NCBI GenBank assembly: GCA_000827265.1
Contig: KN834758.1
Span: forward strand, 496,001-560,000
Source: Collybiopsis luxurians FD-317 M1
Taxonomy: Eukaryota > Basidiomycota > Agaricomycetes > Agaricales > Omphalotaceae
DNA: 64,000 bases
Direction of reading: 5' to 3'
Positions 36,483 to 48,079 of this stretch are shown one piece after another. The position numbers and the translations under genes are program-made. The notes under the pieces were generated by a model. It saw nothing but the letters and a program-made list of their open reading frames with translations, did no database searches and was not told the DNA's origin. Position 1 is the stretch's first letter; the number at the start of each line of letters is the position of its first letter.

Positions 36483-36554
36483 TGACTACCCCGGGGGTCG
36501 AACCGAACAGATTACATAACGTAGTCAGACGCGATACCATTTCGCCAGACGACC
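36483..36554 (-). pseudogene. tRNA-like relic, closest to tRNA-Arg(ACG)
   Basis: On the minus strand 72 nt have tRNA layout: an A box TGGCGAAATGG, a D arm GCGA/TCGC, CTACG where the anticodon loop should be (ACG), and a B box GGTTCGACCCC. The acceptor ends can pair in six of seven positions, mostly as wobble pairs, but the anticodon stem and part of the T stem are broken. It reads as a decayed tRNA gene or a tRNA-derived fragment. Confidence 0.4.
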
Positions 36555-36607
36555 GTTATACCCGGAAAAAATTCAAAGTTATTTAGAGTGAAGTAAGGGG
36601 ACACTAC

Positions 36608-36638
36608 ATTATCTTTAAGTGGAGCACTTAAAGATAAT
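36608..36638. repeat. Perfect 14-bp inverted repeat with 3-nt loop
   Basis: ATTATCTTTAAGTG (36608-36621), loop GAG, CACTTAAAGATAAT (36625-36638). It lies between the tRNA-like relic and the tRNA-Trp gene. Possible hairpin, protein-binding palindrome or mobile element scar. Confidence 0.8.
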
Positions 36639-36714
36639 ATAAACAGGCAATTCTGCGATCAAAGTTTCTGGCCTAAAAAAAAAATCAAGCAAAAGCGAAT
36701 AACTTTATGCGCTA

Positions 36715-36792
36715 TGACCCCGACCCGGATTGAACGGATGACCTTGAGGAACCACACTGGAATCTCACGCTCTACCGCTGAGCTACGGGGTC
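36715..36792 (-). tRNA. tRNA-Trp (CCA) with a predicted 6-nt intron
   Basis: 78 nt on the minus strand fold as a cloverleaf. The acceptor GACCCCG/CGGGGTC is perfect with discriminator A. The D arm is GCTC/GAGC, and the T arm is ATCCG-TTCAATC-CGGGT. The anticodon arm is TGAGA...CCTCA with the loop starting TTCCAG, so the anticodon is CCA. Six extra bases (TGTGGT) after position 37 are at the canonical intron site. The acceptor ends are those of eukaryotic tRNA-Trp. One A/C mismatch closes the anticodon stem. Confidence 0.75.
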
Positions 36793-36887
36793 CTTACAAA
36801 TGGGGGCGGTACATGCAAGTTGTTAATAATGTGGATACACCTCCCTTCGCGCAATGCTCTCAACTTATATATGCTGTTGATCCGTTT

Positions 36888-37044
36888 CCTAGGTCCATCT
36901 TTAGCCGACGTTGATGCGTTCGTGCACGAGGATGCCTGAAATGCAAGGCTCTAGCGCAAAGATCAATGATAAGTCGCGAGTGGAACGACTGAGACATCTG
37001 GCATTGACGCTGTAAATTTTACTTCGTCAGAGATCGGTGCGATG
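36888..37044 (+). pseudogene. Broken partial copy of the last exon of the 38816-39614 gene
   Basis: 157 nt align to 39422-39589 over their whole length, with scattered substitutions and one 11-nt deletion after CACGAG that breaks the frame. Stop codons (TGA, TAG, TAA) then appear in the frame. Upstream exon sequence is absent, so it is a fragment, not a whole duplicated gene. Orientation is the same as the intact gene. Confidence 0.85.
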
Positions 37045-37479
37045 GTAGTGTCACTCGAACGCCGCTGCTGAGAACTTATAAGAATGAGACAAAATAATTC
37101 AGCATTGGGGAGGGAGAGTAACATATGAAAATGAGAGTGTGTATTCAGCAATGCAGTCATCCAAAAAGTTGAACTAGAGTAGACCAGAGTTATCCCCAGT
37201 CACGGTATTCAGGACTGGTAGATGGGGTGGCAGAAGCTGCGGGTACAGCTATTGTGACTAACTTGCCGATTTTCTTGTGCATGGCTTACGCACTCCTGGG
37301 CTTCGTCCTCTGTTCGTAGTAGGCACGGAGTTCCCCAGAAACATCTGCGATAGCTTTTTGCTTCTGGTAGTCAGACGGCTTGGCTGAGTTGCAGAAGACT
37401 AGGGGATGAAATATCAGCGTCTGTTATGATTGTTGAGGGCTAAATCTACATACAACTTCTAGAAAGGCGGGTCTAGCAA
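37045..37479. other. Gene-free stretch in the decayed island
   Basis: No supported feature. It may contain the degraded cytoplasmic tail of the minus-strand pseudogene to the right. Confidence 0.4.
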
Positions 37480-38357
37480 TGGTCAGGTCTGCACTGTGTT
37501 TGAAATACTCTTTTTGCTTGCGACGTCGAAACGTTTACGAATGCCACTACCAGTGTGACGAATGAGCCAAAAACTGATCCGCTTACAACTCCGTCCACTA
37601 TAATAGCAGTAGGCGGACCTGTAGATGGGGACTGCTGATATGGGATGAAACTGCCGAAGCACTGGAGGTCGATGACGTGCTACTTCTGGATCAAAATCCA
37701 GCATCGTAGAATGGGTTTTTATTCGAAGAGAAAGTAAATAAATAAAAACGAATTCTCACATGTATCTTGCATAGTCAAACATAATTGTTGAATTGACGCC
37801 CTGAATAGCTGTCATGGCCAGTTCGTGGTGATCCTGAATCATATTATTCAAAGACAGCACGCTGACGTTGAACTGAAAGCTGCCAGACTGGTCGCTTTGA
37901 TGAGTGAAAGTCCCAACGAGAGCTGACCATCTAAGACGAAGGTCAAAAAGTAGGATGATATTGTTTGAGGTGCATTCACGGGATTTGGCATGATACAGTA
38001 CACATCCAGAGCGATTCCTGAATTGTATTAAGCCGGGGTTCAAGAACGAGGGTTATTGGGAGCGCGCACACCTTCAAAGTTTAACGTCACCATTCTCGGC
38101 GCGTCTACTCCATGTTGTGAGGCGTAATGCCATGTACGATTAAAAGCCTGTTGGGCCTATTCAGAATCCAATTGTATTCCACAGCTGGTGCAGTTTGCGC
38201 CCTCTTTCCAGTGGTCCCAAGGGTAATATACTGGCATTTCTTCAGTAACTAGATCCCCAAGTTGATCATCGATATACCTCGACACCAGTTCAGTACTTGA
38301 ATAAACGGGCGACACCACTGTATTAAAAAGCAAAGATAAGGCGAGAACTGGAGGCAT
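37480..38357 (-). pseudogene. Pseudogene of a secreted/single-pass membrane glycoprotein
   Basis: The reading starts with MPPVLALSLLFNTVVSPVYSS, a good signal peptide, then WDHWKEGANCTSCGIQLDSE. The TAG at about 38157 interrupts the frame, and coding sense resumes directly after it (AQQAFNRTWHYASQ). After a normal-looking intron come IALDVYCIMPNP and FVLDGQ. A frame change then leads to VGTFTHQSDQSGSFQFNVSVLSL and STIMFDYARYM. A transmembrane-like segment follows (IIVDGVVSGSVFGSFVTLVVAFVNV), then an early stop. This order (signal peptide, N-glycosylated ectodomain, TM helix) matches a large agaricomycete family of unknown function as I recall it. One nonsense and one frameshift change make it a pseudogene, unless tiny unrecognised introns remove both. 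Confidence 0.7.
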
Positions 38358-38815
38358 AGACAGGAAAAAGCTTCGCGCAGTACGCTTTATCAGTCGTCTG
38401 CAGCTTTTGTGAGTAAGCTAAGAAAAAGTGGGCATTACCCGAAAGGAAATTGTGAGCACTTGAGACACCTTCGTGGAAGCTATATACCTTCGCTTCTCCT
38501 GTTGTCCCGATTATTTTTGGTTGGAAGGTACAGCCCAACTTAGCTTGACATTCTCTAACCTCCGGCCTTGCATGCATGTCAGATACCTGTGTTTTGACAG
38601 AGTCATGGTTTCTGGCACGGTCCAAAATGTTTTTCGAGATGCGGTACGAGCATCATTGCGTTTATGAGGGAGGGATGAGCCCACAGCTGACCTGCGAAGC
38701 CGCTGTTGTAAATCCCCTATGTACCACCATCTTCTTGACCATGATTGGAAGCCTCCAAATTCTCACGATATGTGGCGTCGCCTTCACAGGCGCTTATCCT
38801 TATCAAGCAGCCTGT

Positions 38816-39614
38816 ATGGCCACCATCTCCTCTGCCGACGCACCTTCAAGTTCTCCCTTACCTCCTCATACGCTAACCGGTCACACTTCCAGCTCTGCTT
38901 TCACTCCCTCTCCTGACCGTTATGAGAAATTTCCCATTTCAACACACCTTGTCTTCTTGGGAGGATTGGCAGCCGTCATCCTTCCAGTGACCCTCGCGCC
39001 CTATCTGCTCACCAGACGAAGACTTTTATCATTACAGCGTAAATTCAACGAACTAGAGTCCATGAGTAAAGCTCTACAGAAGGACTCGCAAACAAATTCC
39101 ATAGCTAGTACCCGGGCCAATGCAGCGCTTACCGTCGAACGACGGCGGGTGGATGCCTGGATGCAGGAAACGATGCAGGAGGTGCAGGAGACTCAGAGAT
39201 TACTACAAACCGTGCAGGTGAAGCTTACGGAACTAGAAGCACGGAAGGACGAAGTGGAAAGACGACACCATGCAGCGCAGTCGGAGCTGCAGCGTCTGAT
39301 TGAAGAAGCCAATGGTTTCCGGTTAGTGAGCTTTGACGTCTAAAGCTTCTATCCACTCATCGAGTCTGTTCATTGGATTTCTGTGACGCGTGTGCAGCAC
39401 GCACGGCGACGCTCTTCGCGCCCTAGGCCCATCTTTGGCCGACGTTGCTGCGTTCATGCATGAGGTCGAGCTGTGGATGCCCGAGGTGCAAGGCTCTAGA
39501 GCAACGATTAATGAAAAGTCGCGAGTGGAACAATTGAGACATCTGGCGTTTATGCTGCAGAATTTACCCCGTCAGAAATCGGTACGATGTATCGCCCTAG
39601 CTGGTGTTGCTTGA
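38816..39614 (+). CDS. Small membrane-anchored coiled-coil protein
   Basis: Not recognised. The exon from 38816 joins the exon starting about 39398 in frame; the frame is also open upstream of 38816. The N-terminus is Ser/Pro-rich. A transmembrane helix follows (HLVFLGGLAAVILPVTLAPYLL) with a basic stop RRR, then a coiled coil of about 90 residues (LQRKFNELESMSKALQ to AAQSELQRLIEEA). A short C-terminal part has LADVAAFMHEVELWMPEV and LRHLAFMLQNLP. The LxxLAFxLQ segment and amphipathic tail look conserved in type, but I cannot name a family. Its last exon is the source of the broken copy at 36888-37044. Confidence 0.7.
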
Positions 39615-39861
39615 ACGTCTAACTGTATAATTCATAGACGCCACAGTCCAGGAAGTAATCTATTGTATTCGGGCTCAGCATGAGATCAGGGATCAAATTG
39701 CAGGATAAGTGAAAGGATTTGAAGATGCGGAGAAGATGTATGCACATATGTGGATGTTATGTATAATAATGTACAAATGCTGTTCAAATATACTGTACAT
39801 GATAGCTCAAGAAAGGTGCGTAGCGAACCACAAAACTGCGAATCGAGCCAAGGTAATGTCC

Positions 39862-41612
39862 TTATTCATCGTCAAAGTCCTCGGCATCTGTGAAGCCTGC
39901 AGATTCGATTGCTACCGGTTTAACAACGTCAGCCAGGTTCAATATCTCCGCGGGATTGGCTTGGGTCACGCTGGAGACAGGGACGTCCGGAAGGGACATG
40001 GAAGATGGGTCAGTGTGGGTGGTCGTTGGGCTATCCTTCGTGTCCAGAAATGAAAGGCAACCCTTCTGACATCCTCTCCATTGCACGGGAATTTCCCCTA
40101 GGTTTTCGACGCCGGCGATTGTACTCTCCCACGTGAGCCTTTCTTCGACATGTTGGAAGAAGAGCGGCCCTCGAGAATCTTGCATTCGGTGATGAGGAGA
40201 GGGACAAAACCCTACCCCAGTTACAGAATCCGAGTCCGGGGGAGGATGAGCATCTGCCGAATAGCCCTTCACTGTCCCAGGGCACGCAAAATGTAAACGT
40301 CGCAAGACTAAGGGAGGTAGACGCGCCGCTGCATCGGCGGGAAGATCATACGGAAACTCCACCTCGAATCGTGATCTCCCAAAGGAGGTAGAGGTTGATA
40401 CTGAGAACAGTGTTCGCAAGCATACTTCAAAAAGGGAAGGAATGCCGTTTTCAAAAATGGTCTTGACTGGGGAAGCGAGTCTCGGTCTCTCCTGGAATAA
40501 GCCAGCCTTACTTTGTGTGCGATGACGAGATAAAGTTCGTCTGAACTTGGCGGTTTCAGCATTGGAGGGCGGCGTGATAAATGGGTTCGGCTGGACTGAG
40601 AGACTGGATAACTTCATGCCCATCATTTCAGAAGGAAGAAAAGACAATCTGTTATTGGAAACATTCAATTCCTTCAGAGAAGTGAGGAGGCTTATTTCCG
40701 GAGGAAGATAGGTTAGCATGTTCGAACCTATCCCGCATCGTCAGTATCAAGGCCAGTGTCAATTAAAGAGAGATACGCACGGAGAGACAAGACCGCAAGA
40801 TGTTCTAGACGAAACAGCTGAGGAGGAAGACGGATGAGAGCATTATCAGCAAGAAGCAGCTGCATCTGTTCTCGCGGGACACCAGAAAGAATGCGAGTAC
40901 TGGACGTCCTGGTCAGATCCATTCGAAGAGATTGACTTCTTCGACGATGCTGAGCAGCGAGAGCATTTGAGGCTGAGGACCGAGCGAGTGTTTCCTGAGT
41001 CGCAAATACGCGCTCAGAACGTTCATCAAGAATGACGATATTCTGGAGATCGCAGATGGCGTCCTCGGGGATAAATGTTAAATTTTCTTGTCTAAAAACG
41101 CGTATTGAGTCGAGTTCTAGGGACAAAGAGCGAATAACCACTTACTCAAAGCAAATATGACGACTAGATTCGGTGACTGCCATATCTGTTACATCCCTGA
41201 ACAGCTGCTCTGGCGATTTCGCGTCTCGCAAATATCTGGTGCGCGAGATGTCGCCGGGGTCAAAGTTATTGCGCGTATGAGAGTCGAAATATTGGCCCTT
41301 GAATTCTACGGGGCTGGGTAATTGGTCGTCTGAGTACCTAACCTTTTTGCTTTCTATCAAGGGTGACGATGGGGAAGGAGATCGCTTCTTTTGCTTTTGC
41401 TCATAGATTCGAGGATTTTTGGTTTGTTTCGCAGAACCCGCAAATGGATGTTGCGCGAGGGACTCTAAGGGTTTATATTCAAAGTCGTCTGACGGGTAGG
41501 ATCTAGGGGAAGAGGCTGGTGAGGAATCGGGGAAAGTGGATGGGGAAGAAGGGGGAGAGGTAGAAGGAGAAGATGGGATAGAAATAGTCGGATGGTGAGC
41601 AAAAAGAGACAT
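39862..41612 (-). CDS. Leucine-rich repeat protein
   Basis: Three exons are visible on the minus strand. The N-terminal 90 residues are Ser/Pro-rich and disordered with basic patches (KQKKRSPSPSS). A central segment reads as LRRs: LTFIPEDAICDLQNIVIL, LLLADNALIRLPPQLFRLEHLAVLSL, then after an intron LTYLPPEISLLTSLKELNVSNNRLSFLPSEMM. The C-terminal 250 residues contain no known domain, apart from a region (FEVCLRTLFSV, LVLRRLHFACPG) that resembles a folded extension. It ends acidic (FTDAEDFDDE). LRR proteins of this size usually act as scaffolds; I see no catalytic domain such as adenylate cyclase or phosphatase. Confidence 0.85.
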
Positions 41613-42318
41613 GGAGTTGGAAGTAAACGGACAAGACGCGTGCGCCGTGAAAGCCTTTTACGCGCAGTCGCATGATCACGTGACCAGGCCAAAGCGAGTT
41701 ATCCCCTTTCAAATCAGGCTAAAGCTACGGCCACTGCGGTTTCATTTTGCTAATCTGTTTAAAAAGTCTATTCTCTTTACTTTATACATTCTATCGACCA
41801 TAAATTTTAAAGGCTTTTTTCTTTTGCGACGGGCAATATCGATTCTTCTAAAATCTCCTTCTGAATCCGATAGTCCTTCTACCAATCTGCTTGCCTTTTG
41901 AATATGTAGTGCACTTTCGAAGATGGATGTAAAACTGATCTGAATTTTCATTGGAGGCGGGTATCAGAGATCCAGTCAAGCTGTCCCTTAGCCATAGTCG
42001 CCCAAGGCATAGAGAATGTTTCTATTCAACTGTTCCTGTACGTCGAGACCACAGTTTGATTCAGCCATTGAAGAATGCTTTTGACTTTGAAAGTACGCGT
42101 CCATGATTCCCAGGTTGTACGCGCTTTTCCCAGGCTATAGGCAGTACGCAACGGGAATAAATTAGTTACACCCGCCCCCCTCGTTGTTAGGACCCACCAC
42201 CTCCACAGAGCTCAATTTTGAGCTCTAATGTTTTCTTGATTTTTCCTTCATCCTTTCCCATTCTTTTATCTCATTCACCTTCCAAACACCCTGTAAATCC
42301 TCCACATTTCGACCGGGC
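41613..42318. other. Divergent promoter region LRR gene / Kar9-GAR gene
   Basis: No supported gene. The last 90 bp before the ATG at 42319 are strongly pyrimidine-rich (T/C runs from about 42229), typical of leaders of expressed fungal genes. Confidence 0.5.
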
Positions 42319-45300
42319 ATGTCTGAGGACACTTCTACCAGTCACCCTGAAGGCCCGTCTGGCACGGTCGTCGCCCAACCCAATCTCCCCCTATCTGATC
42401 CTCTCGATTCAGATATTGCTCCAAGCTCTTCCCCGGGAGACCCTAATGATGTCCGGACGGACGAAGACACACTAGAATCGCATCAAGTTATTGAGCTGCA
42501 GAGTTTTATAGAGCGGAAGGCATGGATCGAGGATAAAATCAAGGCAAGTATCAATCACCCACTTTCCAACGTCCCCTTAAGCTCAATTATGTGCAGCTTC
42601 TCGAACAAATGCCTCCAATCGAAGTTTTTGTCGGATTGGATGCCGTCCAGACATCCGCAGAGCAAGTTCCCGGGCTCCCAACACGTGAAGAGCTTAAACA
42701 ATGGCTAGTCGAACACGATACAGTAGAGAAGGAGACTGAGATATTCGATACCGGTGAACTCAAGAAGCTGCGGAAATTCACGAGAGGTGTGCCCCTCCTT
42801 TTCCTCAAACTGCTCCTAATCACTCATCCGCCACATTTTAGCTGCCACTCAACGCAACTTATCTCCTGAGGACACGGATTTGATTGAGCTAACACTGACG
42901 ACCATTTATGCTCTCGATAAATTACTACACTTACTCCGGGACCGTTCGGAAAATCTGGATTTACTGGGTGTCCGACTCTCATGGGAAGAAAATCGAATAG
43001 CGAGCTGGGTCGGTCGTCGTAAAATTATTACCGACCTCCAATCTTTCCTGCAGTCTCGCGCCCAGTGGTCCCCATCAGCCTATGACCACCCACCCCCGGC
43101 CGAGGACCATAGACGGGGTTCTATCGGTTCAGTAGCGTCAGTCTCGTCAGATACATCGATCAATGCGCCTGGTTTCTCTCGAAGTACACGCTTCAAGCTC
43201 GCTGAATTACTCTCTCGTGACGCCGCCGCATTTTCCGCACGTGTATCTTCCTTGCGCCATGGAAGCGTTGCTGCCTCTGGAAAGTTTCTTGATCGACTTA
43301 TTGACAATAGTCGTAAAGCGGTTCCTGAAGTTTTGTTGGATGAGCAAGATAAAGTGGAGGAGAAATGTGTCAACAACATGGAGGACATAGGCAATTTTGT
43401 CCTGAATGTTGTTATGCAGTGGAGAAAGTACGAGGTTCATCCCTATCTCTCTCCTACTTGCTGATGCATCAACTTTAGGGCGGATGAGATTTACGTCGAA
43501 ACGAAGAAGGATTATTTTAATGCTCAGAACCTCTCAGAGGAAATTGAGATCGCTATGACCCAGCATCCTACTGCTCGGCAAAGTTCTACGTTCATTGCTC
43601 GTACAGAGGGCTTGTTGAAGCGACTTCAGCTTCGGGGAAATCCTGCTTCGTCGACTAGCACATTCCCTCGTCCTAGCCATCCCTTATTTACTCAACAGTC
43701 CGAATTCAATGAGTCACTAGTGCAGACGCTTTCATCCGAAATCAAGAGTGCTGTTGAGCTTACACGGAGCGTAGAATCCCTTGCCAAGAAATATCGAGCT
43801 TCGTACGAGGCTGTCAGTCGCGTAGAGGCGATCAACGAGGGTGTTGTTTCGCTGGTAGAAACCTTCACGTCCCTCATTGATCGTCTGGAAAATGGTGTCT
43901 CTTCGAACGAGGGTGATGGAACGCCTCCAACACTAATGTCACACGACTGCCTCGACCCCACACGACATTCCGTCTTTCTTGCGCTGCTTCCGTCTCTCAT
44001 GACCGAGCTGGCAAAAGCAGATAAAGCTGCCTCTGACCTAATTCACCAGGTTCCAGCCGCGCTGCGTCGTTTGGACTTTCCTGGAGTAGATCAGGAATTC
44101 AAACTAAATGCGTCAGCTCAAGTCTCGCGTTTAACGCAGCTTCGGGAGCAAGCTCAGCGTTTAAGTGACGACGTAGCCAGGCGGGTGGGTAGATTACGAG
44201 AAGCAAGGAAAATATGGACCGCAATGGATTTGACTCTGAAGGACTTGGAGAGTATCCGACGTGATGCTGTGGATGAGATGGAAAGTTGCCGGTGGCGTCA
44301 GAGCAGCATCAGTGTGAGCGGAGCTCCCCCTACACCCGAAAGTCCACCGTCCATTCCCCTTCCAGATCATTCTCTCCAGCAGTATGCTGAACTGGAATCT
44401 CGATGGGGCCAATTAGGTGTTCGGTTAGAGAAATCAGTTGATACTCCACTTTCTTCCCTTTCAACTGCGTTGGAGGTCCCTCTGAAAGAATATCTTTCGC
44501 AGGGTTCTCAAAATCTGAAGTCACATTTCGCTCGCGTCCGGCGGATGATAGATCTGTTGAAATCACTCCGCGAGCAAACTTCAGTAATGAGCGGGATTCG
44601 AGAAGAATTCAACGCTCTTCAACTCCGCATTGATGACATTATGATACGTTACGAATCAAGAATCGAACATACTCTGGACGACACACCTCTGGAGAATGGG
44701 GAACTAGGCACTGACGAATCTATAAGCAGCGACTATGCTTCAGCTCGGTCAGACGCTATGACATTCGTGAACAGTCTATCCCAACGGGTACCCCTTGTCG
44801 CTTCAACTTCCCAAATTCCTTTCCTTAAGCGGTCTTTCTCCTCTGTTGATCTCACGTCTACGACCCCCTCCTCTGGCCTTCCTGTCGAGCTTCCTTTCGA
44901 TCCCAATGCTGTCGATGACTCTGTCCGCTCAGACTGCAACTCATATGCCATGCGGCTCAACGGGCAAGTTCGTTCCTTAGAGCAGAAATCGGACCATTAC
45001 CATTTATCGCAGATTGCCAAGGAACTGGATGTTTCTACTTCCACCGTATCGAGCGATATAGAACAGGCTGCCCAGCAAGCCACCGCTCTTCAAGAGTCAC
45101 TGAAGGCTATCACAAGTGGATCGGATATCTTGGAACCTTTGGCCAAATTGGAGTTGGATGTCACGGAGACCGCTTCTGCTCATCGGAGCAGACTCAATCG
45201 ATCATTGTCTCTAGTTCGCGAAATTCGAACCCGCCTCGAATCTGCTCCTGCCGCCAATGATAGTAATATGCAGGATAGGGTCATTCTTCCCAGAATGAAA

Positions 45301-47822
45301 GCCATTAGCCAGTTGGAAACACGTTTTGGTTCCTGGGAATCTAGTATTGGCGTCCTCCGTGCTCAGATTGCTGCTGCGCAAGAGTCCGAGAGAGTTCGAC
45401 TTCAACAGGAACGCGAAGCGGAGGAAGCCCGCCTGGCGGCAGAGCGGCAAAGGCTGGCTCAGGAAGAAGCGGAGCGTGCACGGGTAGAGAAGGATAGGTT
45501 AGAGCAGGAAGAAAGGCACAGAATAGAAGAAGCTCGGCGAGCAGAAGAAGTGCGGTTACGTCAGGAGGAAGAGGAAAGACTTAGATTGGAAAAGGAGAAG
45601 CAGGAGGAGGCTGAAAGGATTAGATTGAATGAGTCGCGTCTTGCGGAAGAGGCGCGCGTTCGGGCCGAGCAGGAGAAGTTAGCGCTTGAGGAGGCAGAAA
45701 AGGCCCGTTTAGAGAAAGAGAGATTAGAAATGGCCTTAAAGTTGAAAGAAACGGAAGAAAAGCTGATTGTGGAACGTCAACTTCACGCGGAAAGGGAACG
45801 TCTGGCATTAGAGGAGGCTGAGAAGGCGCGGCTTGAACGCGAGAAACTAGACGAGGAGCGGAATCAGGCTGTGAAGGAGCTTGAGGCAGCGAACATCACT
45901 CTCGAAGAAGGTAAAAGCCTGTTCAAATTTGTTCTTCCCGTTACTCATCATTGTGAAGATGTCTTTGGTGTCCGCGTCACCTCGGCTGACGGTCCATCCA
46001 TGGCGCAGAGCACAAAGGATGTTCTAGCGATTATGGCTCGCATGCGGAAGAGACTTCGTTCCATTGGCATTAATGAGGTCGCGCGTCCCCAATCGAGTAA
46101 TTCTGCTCTCCCTACTGCAGACAGAGCCGAGACTATGCGACAGCAACTATTAGCTCTCAAGCAGGAATCGACCACCCTTCCTGACAGCGTAGAAGTCGTA
46201 TCCGTCAATGTTCAGCTTCAATCCTTGAAAAGTGACATCGAAGCCTCTCTGACAATGATGGATCGCGTCGACTGTTTAGCAGTTCTATGTGACGCCATAT
46301 CCGCTTGCGACAACGCACTGAGCGATGTATTGGAGCATATCGACAGTTTCCCCGCGGAGCCATTGGGCCTGCTTAGTTCCTCTTACACCAGTTCACCGAA
46401 CTCTACATCGGAGGAGCAGCTTAATGGCAGACTCGCCTTCACAAGGTCTACTGTTGACGCTATGACCAAAGCGTTTGAATCAGTCAAAGACGACCTTCGA
46501 GCAATTGCTGAAAACGACCGTGTTCTGCAGACGTGGAGTGAACTGGAAGAGATGGGTAATGATTGCATCAGTGGCAAGAAATCCAGGCCGGCTAGTGTCA
46601 TGAGCACGCCGAGTTCAGGTCGAAGCAGTCGTTCTTCCACAATCAAGACCAGGTCCCATCTCCTATCTCAAGCAGGTCCAAGTACCAAACCACGGAAGTC
46701 TAGCAGTTATGCTGCATTATCCGTCTCTGCTTCTACCCCTCGAGGCCGGCTCCGTGTTCCATCACCTTCCTCGAGTTTGTCTCGAAGGGCCTTTTCTGGT
46801 TCCGAGGAAATTTCCAACAATCGCTCTACAGGCTCCACTGGACGCATGTCCAGCATGTCCACTCGGTCGTTCCAGCGCGCAACGTCTGGAGGCAATTTGT
46901 ACGGGAGTACTTTCGCGTCTCGTCAGCGAACCACCAGCTTGACTGCTTCTACTTCTACTCCACAACAAAAGCGAGTTGTTTCCGCCGGACATACGCGGTC
47001 GCAAACCTCGACGGTGTCTCACAAGAAACAGGATCCTTCACCCAATAACTCCGACACTTCTCAGTCACTTGGCCGATCCTCGTGGTCAAGGGCCCCGCGC
47101 ATTTCTTTCCCGAACGTACCTCGTGTGTCTACACCCACAAAACGAACTCCTGCCACGCGGAAGACTTATGTCGCAAATCCGAAGAGCAAACTGGACGTCG
47201 CAGTTGGTGATGTAGTCAACAGCCTTCCTATTGGGATCAACGTTGAGGGAGTTACTGGAAGCTGGAAAGATCAGAGTGGCAAATATTGGATTGGGGATCA
47301 GGATCCGAAGCTTTGCTTTTGTAGGATTCTGCGTTCGCAGACGGTCATGGTTCGCGTGGGTGGAGGCTGGACAGAATTATCAAAGTATGTTGGTATTCCT
47401 GGATGATTAATTGTTCACTGATGACGACCAATGGCAGATTTATTCGTGACCATTTCGCCGATAGCTTCAGGTTGCTTGCTTCTCCAGACTCTCCAGGTAG
47501 GCGTGCAGCAGAAGAGCGGTGGATTAGCTCCGCCACTCTGCTGGAAGAACATGACACTCCTCCTGGACCTCCTAAGACACCTGAGCCAAGAGCTCCTGGA
47601 CTACCCAGTTTCGCAATATCTACACCGTCCGGACACAGTCCCCAGTCGCTATTATCTACTCCTTCTACCAAAGGATCTCCCCTGACACCGCTTCAATTCA
47701 TGCGTCGTGCAGAGCCTGATGTTCCCTTCTTATCACGACCGGAAACGCCGACAAAAACTCCCCATCGGACTCGAACGAGTACAGCACACACGCCTTCTAG
47801 ACATTCAATCTGGAGACCATGA
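42319..47822 (+). CDS. Microtubule-associated protein with Kar9-like N-terminal region and C-terminal GAR domain
   Basis: Likely links microtubule plus ends to actin or myosin for spindle and nuclear positioning (Kar9 role in yeast; GAR domains of GAS2/spectraplakins bind microtubules). Five exons (42319-42543, 42597-42786, 42842-43427, 43479-47384, 47438-47822) give 1763 residues, all in phase. The N-terminal half is helical and Kar9/spectrin-like (LIELTLTTIYALDKLLHLL, WEENRIASWVGRRK). A long Glu/Arg/Ala coiled coil lies around 45360-45890. A Ser-rich basic stretch follows, then the GAR domain (GDVVNSLPIGINVEGV, WIGDQDPKLCFCRILRSQTVMVRVGGGW), and a Thr/Pro-rich tail with many TP sites. Intron 1 uses a GC donor (AAG/GCAAGT). 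Confidence 0.85.
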
Positions 47823-48079
47823 TAATAATGACTCTGCTACATGAACTCTTCCGCTCATCGCTATCCTTGCTTATTAACGTGTTTTTTTTTTCTCTGTTCT
47901 GTCATGTTCGAACTACTAATGGTATGGAACCTCGATGATGAATACACTGGCTATGGGCTACAAATTATTTAGCGACACAGTGGATACTCTGCGTATTTAT
48001 ATGTACAACATTGTTATAATATGCTCGCGGAGCAGCAATTACATTCGTACTTGACCGCGTTTTCGGACATCATAAATTC

